A DNA stretch of 64,000 nucleotides from Dactylonectria macrodidyma (GCA_020744425.1 JAGMUV010000017.1:186001-250000), one strand, 5' to 3'. Counted from the stretch's first letter, positions 45,397-57,699 are shown. The notes: generated by a model from the sequence alone, not told the origin. Translations and numbers: made by a program.

Positions 45397-46947
45397 AAAG
45401 TATGCCAACCGACTTTAGCGTTTGGTGACAGGGCTGAGATGGCATTCTGCTCGACAAAGGAACCCAAATCCTAAAGCTGATGCACAGCTCTAATTTCTAC
45501 CTGGAAAGGTTGAGACTTTTTTTACCGCCGAATTCTTCCGTAATTGGAAGTCCTTTACAAGAATGAAGCTTTCTGTCAATATATTCATCCATACATAAAG
45601 GTCATATTTCGCCATCAATATGCATCATTTCTTCATCATCCGGGCTGCACGGGGTCGACACTCGGTAGCATGAGCTGGTGCTGAGGGTTATCGAACTCAA
45701 TATTTAGCAACTGACAGAAGTTCAGCTTGAGCCATCCCCCTATTTTGCAGTATCTCCTAACAAGAAAGCACTGTCTCAGCCTCAAGTATTGATACAGCCG
45801 CTTGTATTGCTCTGGAAAAGGCCTTCTCAAGCATACCGGCCTAGCTAGAAATGGGAACGCCCCCGTCCCAATGTGGCGTTTTCCTTGTGACTCTTAATTT
45901 TATCAAGGGTCCTAGGTGCATAGATTCGTCGGGGAGACTCCGACGAAACAACCATGAGACCAACACCGAGGAACATTCCAAAAGTTTTATCCCGAGCTAG
46001 AGAAGCCGCCTCTATTAATCCTTGCAAAATATTTCAGAATATATAGTACCTAAAGGTGTCAAAAGCACGAACCACTGTATATCCCTTGTCTCTTCAGTGG
46101 TTGTAGGGCCGGCAAATAAATGGCTTATGATGTGTAAGTGCTGATATTTAGAACCAGTTACTCCGTACAGCTCTCTGATCTATCAGATTTACTTGACGTA
46201 CTTTCATGGTAGAAAAAGCTACGTCTGTCTTAATATTGGACAAAACTTCTGAAATGGACCTCCGTAGGGGAATACGGGTATCTGGAAAATATTCTGATCG
46301 ACAGCATCTACCTAGGATAGCACTAGAATCACTTTTGCTGTGCGGATTAACTTAAAATCGAGTAATGCCCCGACGCACAGACAAGCCACGCTGCGGACCT
46401 ACTTACTAGCCCAATATTTCAACAGGCTGAACATGGGGTAGCGGGGCAATGTTTACGACTTCAAAAAGTATATAGACACTTGGCCGAACAATGGTGAACC
46501 GCGGAGACCATTAGCGTTTCGCAATCCCATCATAACCCTGGCAAATGGGTGATGAGATCTTCAGCGCTTTGCTAAGGGATGATCGACAGGCAGGGGCTAA
46601 GCCATTCCACAGGCAACTTCCGTGCCGAGTCCCGACTAGTTAGGAAAAGCCGTGCCCCCCGAGAAGCTTGCCTAAATCTCGAGAAGCTTTCTTACCCGAG
46701 TCGTCTTCAGGTACCGAAGCCTCTTTGGGCTGTTAATGGTGGGCGATTTTCAGGTGCCGGGGTGTCGGTGTGTCCGGGGGTCCGAGAAGGTCTGAATTCC
46801 AGCCAATCTGTGAAGAGGCTGGGCATGCTTGCGGGCGTCACGACGTATTCAAGTCAAGTGCCGTGTCACTACATCCGCACGAGGGCTGGAGGGCTCCACC
46901 TCCCGTGACTTAAGCTATTGACTAGCGCCTGATGATACTCCGACACT
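45397..46947. other. gene-poor stretch
   Basis: No gene recognised. 46570-46900 has a Pro/Arg-rich plus frame without domain support. Confidence 0.35.
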
Positions 46948-48745
46948 ATGGACGTGAATGCCTATCCTGATCACTATGTCCTCCTTTTAAATTGCAATGC
47001 CTCTTCTAAATGGGACCAAAATCCGGCCAAAGTTATAGTCATTCCAAGTTCATGTCAATTAATGTTTGGTTCATAATGATCACACTACTTTCTCCCCATT
47101 TTGTCCTGCAAGAGGTCACCCAAGATGACCTTGCTCTCGCTTCACTGGCCTGGGGCTTCACAATCGGCTTTGGATGGCTCACCACCTGGACAGCCATAAA
47201 GCAAACAAAACAAATCTACGAGAGACGGGGCCTTCTCGTATTCCGCAGTGCCTACGTTTGGATGATTTGGCTCGAGATTCTTGTGTGTCTCATCTTCAGC
47301 GTTATTTGCTGGTTGCACTTAAAAGGCATAATTCCCCCAAGGTAAGTGTCAATCCCCTGTGTGTTTGATGATTCCTCCTCGCACAGCCCATGTTTCCTAT
47401 CGGTACCACAGGTCAAACATACATGGATGGCCAAGGTACCGTTGGGAATGCTGATCGTGCGGGTAATCAAACATGGCAACATGACAATCGACACCTGCTG
47501 GTCAGGGCAGTCGAGAGTGCCAGGAGGAATCTCTTGATAATGTAACGTTTAAATAAGGTACTAAATGTTGACTCTCCTAGTTTCGCGTTCTACTTCTGCA
47601 TTCGTAAGCAGTCCGAAAGCACCCTAATTAGTTAAGAATAAGTTAATAACATCCATAGTTACTACATGGGCGCTTCAAGTATGCCCCACTTGCCCTTCTA
47701 AAGTTTATATATTATTCTAACTATTATAGGTCCAATTCCTTCTTCAAATTATCATTAATCGTTGCTCTATTCTTCTCACAGATCCGAGAACGGCATACCG
47801 TCTTAAGGTCGGTGTTGCGATCTTAATCACAGCCGTTAATATTTCAGTTTATAATATTTGGATCCCTGCCCGTCTCCAGATTTCAGAGAAATATATCTGG
47901 ATTAACGAGTGGTGGGACCGTATTGAGAAGGGGATTTACCTTCTCGTTGACGGAGCTCTCAATTTTTATTTCATTCGCATTGTTCAACAGAACTTAGTGG
48001 CAAATGGTCTCACTAAGTATAGAAGTCTGGTTAAGTTCAATATGTGCATCATCGGATTCTCTCTTAGCATGGATGTCCTTATTATTTCTATGATGAGCCT
48101 GAAGAACACATTCGTGTAAGTCGGCACCTTTATATTACCATAACCCCATGAACCGTCAAACCTTTGCGGCGAGGAAACGCGGAATACATAATAAGAGGCA
48201 TTTCTAACTATGAATTCAGATACATGCAGTTTCATCCCTTCGCCTACATGGTCAAGCTCAAGATCGAGATGTCGATGGCAGACCTGATAGGGAAAATTGC
48301 CAGACAACGCCAATGTGGAGTTATCTCCAACGGCACCTTTGGCGACCTTGAGACAGCGCGACGAGGAACCGTTCCAAGTAAAGGCCTCGCATCCACATAT
48401 ATCAGGACAAGAGTCTCCATGGATGACATTCGTCCAGTTAGTGGAGTTGATGCAGTAGCTATCGAATTGCAGGAAGGGCCAGGTGGGTTAGCTGCATTCG
48501 ATGGCAGGTCAAAGATGAGCGGGGATATGGGGCATCTTGACCAATCTTCATCATCTTCAAGCCTGCAAGTGGAAGTGGCTATATATACTGCGGAAGAAAA
48601 TCGCATCGACATGGACGCTGCGACAAGCAATCATGGGGAAAGCACATACAGTATGGCAGATAGTTTCGACGAAAACGGACCGATAAGGAAGGACAGCGAT
48701 GACGAAAGGCCCCTAAGATACAAACAGATGGAAGATAAGAAGTAA
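46948..48745 (+). CDS. fungal multi-span integral membrane protein
   Basis: Exons ending 47341, then 47581-47603, 47659-47678, 47730-48115 and 48220-48745, join in frame. Two are only 23 and 20 bp but restore FAFYFCI and LTTWALQVQFLLQ. Predicted membrane helices include LASLAWGFTIGFGWLT, WLEILVCLIFSVICW, a stretch in VGVAILITAVNISVYNIW, GIYLLVDGALNFYFI and IIGFSLSMDVLIISMMSL. A hydrophilic tail of about 150 residues follows YMQFHPFAYM. The start is unsettled: an ATG at 47010 gives 428 residues in one piece, while an ATG at 46948 (MDVNAYPDHYVLLLN) spliced from about 47032 to 47118 gives a more natural N-terminus. This is a conserved but uncharacterised ascomycete family, possibly receptor-like. 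Confidence 0.75.
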
Positions 48746-49847
48746 ATGATCATGAAACCAAGCGTGGATTGTCTTCTTTAAGAACTGCGAGCCTATCTTT
48801 CCCTTAACCGCCTTCCTAATTAAACGAACTTACTGCTGCCCAACACCTTACGCGGCTGACCCTTGTAACAAAGCCACAGCTACAATTTCGAACCACTAGA
48901 TTCTTCTCATTACTACTACCCCCAGGCCGCTTGCCTCTTATGTCTTGGTCCAGCAACAAAGGAATTGACCTGACGGCTTTGATTTAAGCCATGTAGTTCG
49001 CCGTGCATTCTGGCCGCCTATTGATACATTATGCATTGGAATGGCTATATGTGTCTGAACCCGAGTCTGAGTGAGGTCAACGTATCGACATGACAGGTGC
49101 CTCAGTCAGAATCTGTCCCTCCCAAGACCTGCCCAATCGCCTCCACGAATGACGGCATGTATCGTGCCCTACATCTAAGAGACATTGAATTCAACAGAAA
49201 TTTCATATTATAGTATGATCCGTAACAGACCTCATTGTCGATGGAAACCACGTAACCTGTTATGTCCTAGCTGCATGTGGTCGCCATTTTAGCGTTGAGA
49301 AAAAGTGTGCCTAATGTGAGGCTAACAGCCTGTGCCAAGGAAACTTTTTACAGAGGTACTGGCCTCTAACGACCTGGTATAGGGTAGGCGGGCGACTGAG
49401 AGCCCACCATTCCGTACGAGGCAGGATCTAGCTCAACGCTGGAGAAAGACGGGTCTGGAGAATATTATTAAATTCAAGGCCTAGGGAGTAATTGCACTGT
49501 CTGCACTTATAAATCTTTTATTAGGGTGGCTGGGACAGCGAGGCTTACACCCTGATACAATACAAACTCTAGTTATTCTGAGTTGCTGTTGCCTAGGGTT
49601 TGGGTTTGGGTCCGCACACTCTTATTCTTACTCCTGGTGTTTTTTCCCCTCTTTTGACTATTGAACTTCTGGCCCTCCTCTAAGCTTGTCTGCCCAAGAC
49701 CATAACCTCAATGTCTTTAATCAGTTGAGAGCTTAGAAACTAGCTATTAAGTATCACTCAACAGAGGCAAAAGTATAAGGAGTAGCTCACACTATCTACA
49801 TATTATCAACCAATCGACTTCTTGCATGCTCCTTAACTTAATATTCT
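48746..49847. other. intergenic
   Basis: No gene seen. GGGTTTGGGTTTGGG at about 49599 resembles degenerate telomeric repeats and is preceded by GCTGTTGC, as at 39587. Confidence 0.35.
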
Positions 49848-51461
49848 TTATTCAAATAAACAGCCCTGGTAGCCACCCAAGGCGCTCTCATCCAAGAATT
49901 GCGCGTAGCGATCCACTCCGCCAAGATAGCAGCGCGGTTCTTTCTTTCGCCTTGGCACATTCACACCCATGTACCAAGAGTCTGTCTGAGGAAACAAAGT
50001 CTCGTGGGCAGAACTCAGCAGCTCATTTTTCCACCAGATTTCGGCATCAGAATTGGGTTGAACCGTGGTGTTCCCTTCCGTCCTCAAATAGTGGATGATG
50101 TCTGCGACCCAGCGCCCTTGAAGTTCTGCCGTGAATGGTGTGATCCCCAGGGCTGTGGGTGCTTGTGGGCCGACGGGAAAGAACATGTTAGGAAATCCAG
50201 CCGACATAAGGCCCAAGTAGGTCCATATCCCATTGCCATCCATATCCGTGTTCCACTTCTCAGATAAGAGCTGCCCATTACGACCCCGGACATTCATTTG
50301 AAGAACACTTGCCGTTACAAAGTCGAAGCCGGTAGCGTAGATCAAAATGTCGAGTTCGTGAGATCCGGAATCTTGACATACAACAGAATGCTTTGTCTCG
50401 CGGACCAGAGGGTCTTGGCCAAGGTCAATCAGCGAAACGTTAGATCGATTGAAAGTCTCAAAGTATTCAGTTTCCAACGACGGACGCTTGATCCCAAAGG
50501 CGTGAGGCGGAACTGCTGGTGCCAACTTGCTGGCGACTTCTGGATCACGGATTCGGGGCAATGTTCTGGACCTCCAAAAATTGTAAGCTTCCTGGTTGGC
50601 TTGGGAGTCGGTGGTCATGTCGGCATAGTTGCGGAACCAAAACGAAAGACCCCCTTTGCGGTAAAGATCTTCGTAGAATGCTTCTCGAGTTTCTGGATCA
50701 TCGTCAAATGTCCTCGACCGCCGATTGGCGCAATCTACTCCAAAGGTAGAAAGCCGCTGCTCAAACAGGTACGGGTAATGCTCTTTAACGCGCTCGAATT
50801 CTTGGGCAGAGTATTGGACTTGACATCGTGGGATCGCTAGATTCGGTGTCCGCTGAAAGACCGTGAGATGAGTAACTTTTGGTGCGATCGCCTCGATAAT
50901 TTGGGTTGCGCTGGAGCCTGTGCCGATGATGCCGACACGTTTCCCGGCCACGTCGAGATTTTCTGGCCAACGTGATGTATGGAAACCCTTCTCAAAGATA
51001 CCGACACCATCATATGTGGGATAGACTGGAACAGTGGAATAGCCCGTGCAGGGCACGAAAAATTGTGACTTGAGGATCGTTCCGTCGCTTGTCGAGACTT
51101 GCCATCGTTTCTCATGGTCATCCCAAGACGCCCCGGTGATCTGACTGCCGAAGGTGATATAAGGCCAAAGATCCAGTCTATCACACACTGCTTCTAGGTA
51201 CTTTTGAACATCTGCCCGTTTGGCGAAGCGTTCCTTCCAGCTCCAGTTGCGCCACAGTTCTGGGGCGGCGAATTCATAGAATGGGACTTCTGTGTCGACA
51301 CGACAGCCAGGATAATGAGTGTAGAACCATACACCGCCAACGCCAGCTCTTGCCTCAATCAAACAAGCACGTAGGCCTAGAACACGCAATTTATGGAGCA
51401 TCCAGATACCGGCCCAACTGGCACCGACGATAATAGCATCCACATTGCCAGGGGTTGACAT
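49848..51461 (-). CDS. flavin monooxygenase, Baeyer-Villiger type
   Basis: Intronless, 537 residues. The FAD-binding start is GASWAG (residues 13-18), where the family usually has GAGxxG. GGVWFYTHYPGCRVD (42-56) fits the conserved motif of cyclohexanone-monooxygenase-like enzymes. The type I signature FxGxxxHxxxWP appears as FEKGFHTSRWP (156-166), one residue shorter between Phe and His. GIIGTGSSA (177-185) is the NADPH-binding Rossmann loop. The predicted reaction is oxygen insertion next to a carbonyl, or N/S oxidation, using NADPH and FAD. No signal peptide. No synthase or regulator is adjacent, so it appears to stand alone. Confidence 0.9.
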   Translation of the reverse strand: MSTPGNVDAIIVGASWAGIWMLHKLRVLGLRACLIEARAGVGGVWFYTHYPGCRVDTEVPFYEFAAPELWRNWSWKERFAKRADVQKYLEAVCDRLDLWPYITFGSQITGASWDDHEKRWQVSTSDGTILKSQFFVPCTGYSTVPVYPTYDGVGIFEKGFHTSRWPENLDVAGKRVGIIGTGSSATQIIEAIAPKVTHLTVFQRTPNLAIPRCQVQYSAQEFERVKEHYPYLFEQRLSTFGVDCANRRSRTFDDDPETREAFYEDLYRKGGLSFWFRNYADMTTDSQANQEAYNFWRSRTLPRIRDPEVASKLAPAVPPHAFGIKRPSLETEYFETFNRSNVSLIDLGQDPLVRETKHSVVCQDSGSHELDILIYATGFDFVTASVLQMNVRGRNGQLLSEKWNTDMDGNGIWTYLGLMSAGFPNMFFPVGPQAPTALGITPFTAELQGRWVADIIHYLRTEGNTTVQPNSDAEIWWKNELLSSAHETLFPQTDSWYMGVNVPRRKKEPRCYLGGVDRYAQFLDESALGGYQGCLFE

Positions 51462-51884
51462 GGTCTCAGGTATGGAAATGGTCTGGAGTATGGTCTTGAG
51501 TACGGTGTTTGAAGGCAGGTGGGAGGATGAAAGAGAAGAACTAAAATGCTCGATAAAGCTTTGTCAATTGGTTATTTGCAATGGTGACTCGGGACCTATC
51601 TGAGGGAGACCTCATGACTATTTAGCTCGTACGACTTCCATATCCTCATCTCCCTCCCAACTCAGACCTGTGCGCACGCCGGATCATCCGGGCTAAATGT
51701 ATATTCGTACTGCGCCTCTATGCGGCGTGCTCACATGGTATCCCACAGGAGGATCGGGATCCTTCCTTTTTTTCCCCTGCGTTTCTTTTTTCGTTTCTTG
51801 ACTCAGACACTAGATGTACTTTGGCGAGGTCGCAAGCTAAACCTGCCCTCATCCAGCAATCTCACTCGCAGAGTGAAGCATAGA
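51462..51884. other. upstream region of the monooxygenase
   Basis: CT-rich promoter-like sequence upstream of the ATG at 51461; no gene. Confidence 0.35.
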
Positions 51885-52180
51885 AAGGTACGGACATCAG
51901 GTATACAGATGCCAAGTTTGTAGGGATACCAGGTTCATAGGGGCATCAGGTTCACGTGGATACCACGTATACACATCTCAGGTTCACACCTTCGCATGCG
52001 CGCCGGATTTCTCAGTAAGCCGTGACGTCCCCGTATACTTGACGACTCTGTGAACCTGAGATTGGTCTACCTGATATCGGTATGCCTGAAATCCTCGCAA
52101 CCCTGACACCCGTCAGCCTGACATCTCGTCCATCGTGACATCCGTAAGTCTGACACCTGTAAGCCTGACATCCCTGAACG
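51885..52180. repeat. inverted block of short degenerate repeats
   Basis: The left half repeats (G)GATACCAGGTTCA / CATCAGGTTCA-type words about every 18-20 bp. The right half repeats the complementary type (CCTGACATCCGTAAG, CCTGATATC). The halves meet around ATCTCAGGTTCACA (51975-51988) and TGTGAACCTGAGAT (52049-52062), which are exact reverse complements. It could form a large hairpin. No coding capacity. Confidence 0.75.
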
Positions 52181-53680
52181 GTTTAAGCTGGTAGCTTTAG
52201 ATGATGACGCTGACATATGCGATGCCGGGATCCTGATTTGTTTTAACCTCTAGCTAGAAATAGTCTTCGGCTCGCCCCGAATAAGGAAATCGCCATTTCC
52301 CTGAGCGATCCTGCATATAGCGTGCGGCTTTCAATTTACATCAGAATTGCCTAGTATCATGACTAGGATGGGGCTGTGCGGCAATTCCACTCGAGGGCTC
52401 CCACCAAAGTAGTGAAATGGAACTATTTCCTATTCGGCCAGAAGCTTCCGTACTGAACCAGAAATCCTAAGACACAAGAGCCGCCGTCAAGTTGGTTTGA
52501 TGTGAGCAAGTAGTCGAAAACAGTTGCGCCGCATACGATAGCGACTTGGCTTGGGTTTCCAATCTAGAGATTACTTGAGCCCATCCGACTGTGCCTACCA
52601 GCATAATGAAGCCGACCAAACTTTTCCGATTTATATTCTTAAAACTATGTCAGCGGCCAACCACGAGCTTGGATACGGGAGCTCTATTGCCACATTCACT
52701 TGCGACTTAGATGTCACCATGGTATGGAAAGTCGCATTTTTGCCTGGCTGACATCAGCAATACCCAGGGGACCACATGCCAGGCTCCAGGTGTCCTCCAT
52801 CAGCTCACCCTTCACACAGATTCCGAAGTCATATCTGGGCGCAAAGCCCCCCCCCCCCCCACACTAAAGTACTGGTGCCTCACAACCGCAACGCTTGCGA
52901 GTTTTTTTCGCAACGGGGCTCCATGGGTGCATGCTTAGAACAGACAGGCGTTTTCATCTACAGATTCTGTAGTGCTTTGGGAGCTACAAGAAAACAAATT
53001 AAGTTAAATTCTCTAGAGAGCCTACAAAAGAACAGCGTAAAAGTCAAGTACTTATAGGCTAGTATGTATATTCGTAGAAAAGTGAGAGCTTGAAAAACTT
53101 ATACTTAAATCAGAAGTGAAACTCTGTGTAACCTTTGAAGCCCTAGGGGCCTATGGATCAATTGCCAGGGGTATAAATATCTAGGATAAGAATTCAGAGC
53201 TTGGCGGGCCTCTTAGGACCTTGGAATGCAGAGATCCTATGTGGCTACTAGCAGAACTAAAGCTTGCGACACTCTTTCGTCTTTGGGGCGTAGATGTCTC
53301 TGTGGCCTCCTTCTGCGTAGCTGTCGAGCTACCACGCCGCTTGTCTCTCGAAGGGTTTTCAGTTTGCAATACTGCATTTTGTTTTGCAATGTATTTACTA
53401 CTTCAGAGCTTGTGAGGACAGTACTAGATATATGACCTAATGCAGTTTGATACATAAAGCCACAGCACAAAGCCAGACATGGGGCATAGTTCTAACCTTA
53501 GCTATGTAACCCATCTCTGCCAATCTAACTGGTTTTAAAATCCGATACTAGCTGCTAATCCGCGGTCCTCCCGTGCGTCGCTGGCGCATGGGGAAACCTG
53601 TCGGAAGGCTCGCGTGGCATTCAGAGGACCTTGACTGTGTGTGTATTGTGTGTATGTGAGGCTGGGAGGGATCCCGGCTG
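52181..53680. other. gene-poor stretch
   Basis: No gene recognised. It contains a 14-base C homopolymer at 52847-52860 and a GTGT-rich tract near 53635-53660. Confidence 0.4.
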
Positions 53681-53721
53681 TAACCACCTAATCAAGACTA
53701 AAGTGGGGGCCTGAGGCATCT
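53681..53721. repeat. 41-bp dispersed repeat, copy 2
   Basis: Matches 14111-14151 at 37 of 41 positions. Here it is not next to an AT-rich block. Confidence 0.7.
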
Positions 53722-54647
53722 CGACCAACGCCAGCAATGCTAGGCAGTACTCGGCCTCGACGAAGACGACCTAGCCGCCGACAGCATCTTTAAGCTTAAC
53801 ACAGCCCCAGAGTCTCTGGTACCAGACATGTCCGTCGTTACAGCCCTGTTTCGGGGTATTTACGGTGCGGGGACGTCTGGAAGGAGGGGGAGCAAAGGGT
53901 TGCAGGCCAGTCGGCTTGGAATCTTCAGGAGGTCCGTGGTTTCCCTGCACCCCACAAGGGTCCGCGGGACCCCGGGGGGCCGCATAAAGGGTGACCTAAT
54001 ATGGGGCTGTGAAACCTGAACTGGATGCTTTTCTTCGGAGTATTGAGCCGCGAGAGAGACTTGGTCATCGAGTGGTAGCCGCCTGCTCTGTCGGCCTTAA
54101 TACGGGGGCTGAGGCCGCCCTGGGAACGGGCAGCGAAGATCGCTTGACTCCGTTTGATCCCCGCAACCAACCCGACTTGCGTGGGGCACCCGGGAAGCCG
54201 ACCGAGTCATGTAAGGCCGAGATCTCAGAGAAACGTTTCACAGTGACGATCTTACTGGTGATCTGTCTGAATAATGCTGTTTTAGTCTGCGGAACGAATC
54301 GCATTGAGGGAATACCATTTCATCAATGGTTTCAGATAATTTCTCAACATCCTATCGCAAAAGTTGCTGTTTGCATGAGTGCCCCTGAAATCGGGGTTCC
54401 CTAGTCCTGTTGTAAACATTAAATCTGAAGATTTGATATAGGCGCCCGAAATTATATAACTCAAGATCCCAAGTGTGATGGTTGTCTGGTCTCTCTCCAT
54501 CTACAGCAATATTTTCAGCGCGCCTTAATCCGTTCCCTCGTCACTGCCTTCAACAAGCTTCACTCTTTGGGCTGGATCCCTGTTGCTTCCTTCGCTTTCC
54601 AACTACCGATTTTTCTTAGTTCAGAACAAACTGTATCCCTCTTCAAT
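53722..54647. other. intergenic
   Basis: GC-rich part at 53750-54200 with overlapping frames but no domain; then the CT-rich promoter and leader of the secreted-protein gene. Confidence 0.35.
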
Positions 54648-55192
54648 ATGTTCGGTTCTCGACTCCTTCTCGTTACTCTCTTGGCCAGCGTCGTCTCTGT
54701 CACCCAAGCTGGTAAGCTCCGTTTGATGCGCACCTGTTCTTGAGATGCTAACACTTATTCAACACATAGCTGCCATCCAGCCCCGCCAGCTCCTCGGCCA
54801 ATTGGGAAATCTGCAATGCAACCTTGCCCGCGTGCGCATCGTGGGCGCTCTAAATGACGCCGACCAGGCCATCGGCAATATCCAAGACCAGGCTACCTCG
54901 GCTGCGGCAGCTGCTGGCCTCTCCCAGGCCAACGCCGGTATTTCTCAGATTGCCAGCGCTATCGTCGCAGGCGAGGCACCTCCTGCAGAAAGCCGTTCCG
55001 AGGTTGAGGCCGGCCTAGAGGCTATGGCTGCCGCTTTGACAGCTGGTGACAGGCATGTATAGAGCGTTAGGAACTTATACCATCATTCTAATTTGCTAAC
55101 ACCCTGATAGTACTGACTCCGCGGTTAGTGACGCGCAGAGTGCTGTTACTGCAGCAACTGCTGCTGGACAGGATGTTGTTGCCCAATGTTAG
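54648..55192 (+). CDS. small secreted alanine-rich protein
   Basis: Three exons (54648-54711, 54770-55052, 55111-55192) give 142 residues. Exon 1 is a signal peptide (LLLVTLLASVVSVTQA) and intron 1 is ordinary (GTAAGC...CATAG). A QPRQLL segment begins the mature protein. Next come a conserved-looking LGNLQCNLARVRIVGAL and an Ala-rich helical region. The second intron is only in frame if it uses a GC donor (CAG|GCATGT...GATAG), with a CTAAC branch point; GT alternatives nearby run into stops. Two cysteines, one early and one as the last residue, could form a disulfide. Likely extracellular or cell-wall associated. The family is familiar among Aspergillus secreted proteins, but I cannot name it. 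Confidence 0.7.
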
Positions 55193-55805
55193 AGAGCTAT
55201 TAAACTGTGCTAGGGATTTGCCCTGCCCAGTAATCAGGCGGTTATAACAGCTGTAGTAAGGTTGTTAATAGCGTCAATATTATATTAGGCAGGGGAATAA
55301 ATATAACACTACCTAGTTTTCAGTCCGCTTATTATTTTAATAAAATGCAGAAGTCCTTTCGTCTCTTTGCTTCGCTTTATTCCTCAAGGCATGGGAGTCG
55401 GTTTGCACAAAAGAGCTTTGAGGAACAAAGCTTGATTTAGCTGTTTCTAAGACCGTCCGAACGAATTCATCGCACTGTGTTCGAGGCACTCGCCAAGTAA
55501 AAGGACCGTTGGCTGCTTATTTTTTCTATATCTCGGAGATCGCGTCTGTGGCGCACGTATCACGAACTTAGAAGCAGTGGCTGGGGGTTCTAACTCTCGG
55601 CTTTCCTGACCCCGCAGAAGCCGTTGATGGAATAAAGGGGCCGCGCAAACCACCAAAAGGCACGTACAGTTCCAAAGCACTAGGCATGCTAAGAGGCATG
55701 CTACGGACAGTTAGCTCGATCGAATTGGCAGCTTACTAGGCTCGCTATTCGGTCAGTATGCCTTCCACTCTTTACCAGACAGAGCAACCATTGCTTGAGA
55801 TTGAT
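55193..55805. other. intergenic
   Basis: No gene recognised downstream of the secreted-protein gene. Confidence 0.35.
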
Positions 55806-56280
55806 ATGTAATGAATTCGATCTGCGTGACCGTCGCTCCGGGACTAAGGATCCATTACATATTAACTGCCTCCCATCCCTCTTGCCCAGGCGCTCCCCAA
55901 TATCCTGGCGGCTCTGGAAGTCCCTCAGCATGCACATAAAAACCGAACCCACCAGAGCCCGGTTCGCAACAAAACATGCATAGGAAGATCAGTAACGTGG
56001 AAATAATATCCCAAATGTAACCATTGTTGACTACAATATTCGGCGCTCTTCTAGAAGAGGCCTATTTCTCTTCTCAAAGAATGAAGTATATTCCGTCGCC
56101 TTACATATAATAGTTTTCTATTATTTAAGTAAGAATTATTACAATATGATTTAGGTGCTAATTGACCCTATCTACTTGTATTTTATGCGTTCTTTCTTGT
56201 GGATCCTTCGCTGCATTCTCTTCTCCCTCTTCTGCTATTATGACTCTCATATTAGATATACTCTCCCCTAGTTGCTTATA
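55806..56280. repeat. dispersed duplicated segment, copy 2
   Basis: Colinear with 11693-12170 (see copy 1). Shared blocks include AATGAATTCGATC, CCTATTTCTCTTCTC and TAAGAATTATTA. Confidence 0.7.
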
Positions 56281-56382
56281 GTAGTTGTGGTAGATGCGAT
56301 GATTCTGCATGGCTTTGGCTGATGGCTTGCTAGAGGATGGCAAAGTAAAATAATGTAACGCAAAGAGTTGTGTTGAGGTCAT
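56031..56382 (-). pseudogene. degenerate bHLH-like gene copy
   Basis: Minus-strand reading gives helix-1-like YYKQLGESISNMRVII, a charged loop, then after an AT-rich intron KATEYTSFFEKRNRPLLEE and a premature TAG at 56031-56033. KATEY...EKRN is the helix-2 signature of fungal bHLH-zipper factors and confirms the family for the longer copy at 11869-12278. The basic region is unrecognisable and the zipper is lost. Confidence 0.55.
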
Positions 56383-57699
56383 GCAGGCACTCCTAGCAGT
56401 TACTGAAAGCTGAGAACCAGCCCTTGTCTAGTAGTGGCTTTCAGCTGAATTTAGTTTTCGGAGCTATTAGCAGGCAAAGAGTTGCATCTATCAGAAACGG
56501 CTTAGTGCCGAGCGATCACGGTAGGGGTTCCTTCTTTCCCCTTTCCCCTTGAGGTGAATTGTAGCCCCACGTCATGGCTTGCAGTCATGAAGGGAGGCAG
56601 ATGGAATAGGTGCCCACGTCTTTTCCGTGCGAACAAGGCGGGCATGCCGCCCGCAAGACTCGGGCTTTCTTGCAGCTTATCTGACAGCGACGCAGCGAGC
56701 GGATCGTTTGGTCAGATAAGGCTCTTGCCCCTATGTCCTCTATAGGTAGACTCCGCATTAAGAAACACTCTCAACTCCCACGCAGGTACCCACCCCTACA
56801 GTTGCCCTAGTGCTAGTGCTTGTCATCCTTCATCGACAGGACATTCAGTGCTTGTGGTTTCCGGCATTACTCGGCTGATGCAGGAGTCCCTCAGCCAAAG
56901 CTTCACTGTTCGGGGTTGTATTCATCTTACCAAATGTCCTCGATTTACAGCCATATGTCAATCTGTATGTATTATTGATGGGTACTGATACTCTAATGAT
57001 ATAGGTATCATTGTATCCAAGGCGTTTAAGCTCGGTCAACGGTCTTGATTATAGCACACCGATCGACTTAGATGTATCAAGGGATGATAAGTGACATGTT
57101 TCATTGCTCTCCCTAGTCGGAGTTAGTCCGTAAGAAGACGAGAGCTCCCAATCGACGACGGCCCCATGACACCCACAGGGGCCAGTGAGGCGGAAGTGTA
57201 TCCGAATTTTGCGGGCTAAGCACTTGCTATGCGGGTTCGCTAACGTCGCCATCCTAAGCGCTATCAGAGAGGGCCGAGTCAGATAACAAAGGCGTGGCTT
57301 GACTCCGCCCAACCGGGATACACGGCACGGTTCGCCAAGTTGCCAGGGAAGCCCTTCCAATAAAGTTAGAGCTAGATGAGAATTTTGGAAGGTTTATAGT
57401 TGCCCATATACTATATCTATAATTTTAGAAGGCTCCTTAGCTTGCAAGCTATGTTGGTAGACATTAATTTTAGAGAACCAACCTGCATTACTCCAAATTT
57501 GTCACCTGTTTTATATGCATGGTGTAAGTGGGAGAGCTTGCGCATGAATTCTAGAATCATGTAGTTCATAGATAATTAACTTAGCATAACCCAGTGTAAA
57601 TAGCCACTTCATTTCTTGAGGCATTAAAGACACGTACAGTCCATAAACTAACTTAGCTGATAAAGACGAGCAAACCATCATGTTCATGGCCATAAGTGC
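56383..57699. other. gene-poor stretch, AT-rich towards the right
   Basis: No gene recognised. 57360-57690 is AT-rich and abuts the 5'-truncated amine oxidase relic, as happens at the GH3 relic. Confidence 0.4.

Noticed and set aside
52847..52860. C homopolymer as a functional site
   Set aside because: A simple 14-base run, prone to slippage and sequencing error; no motif around it.
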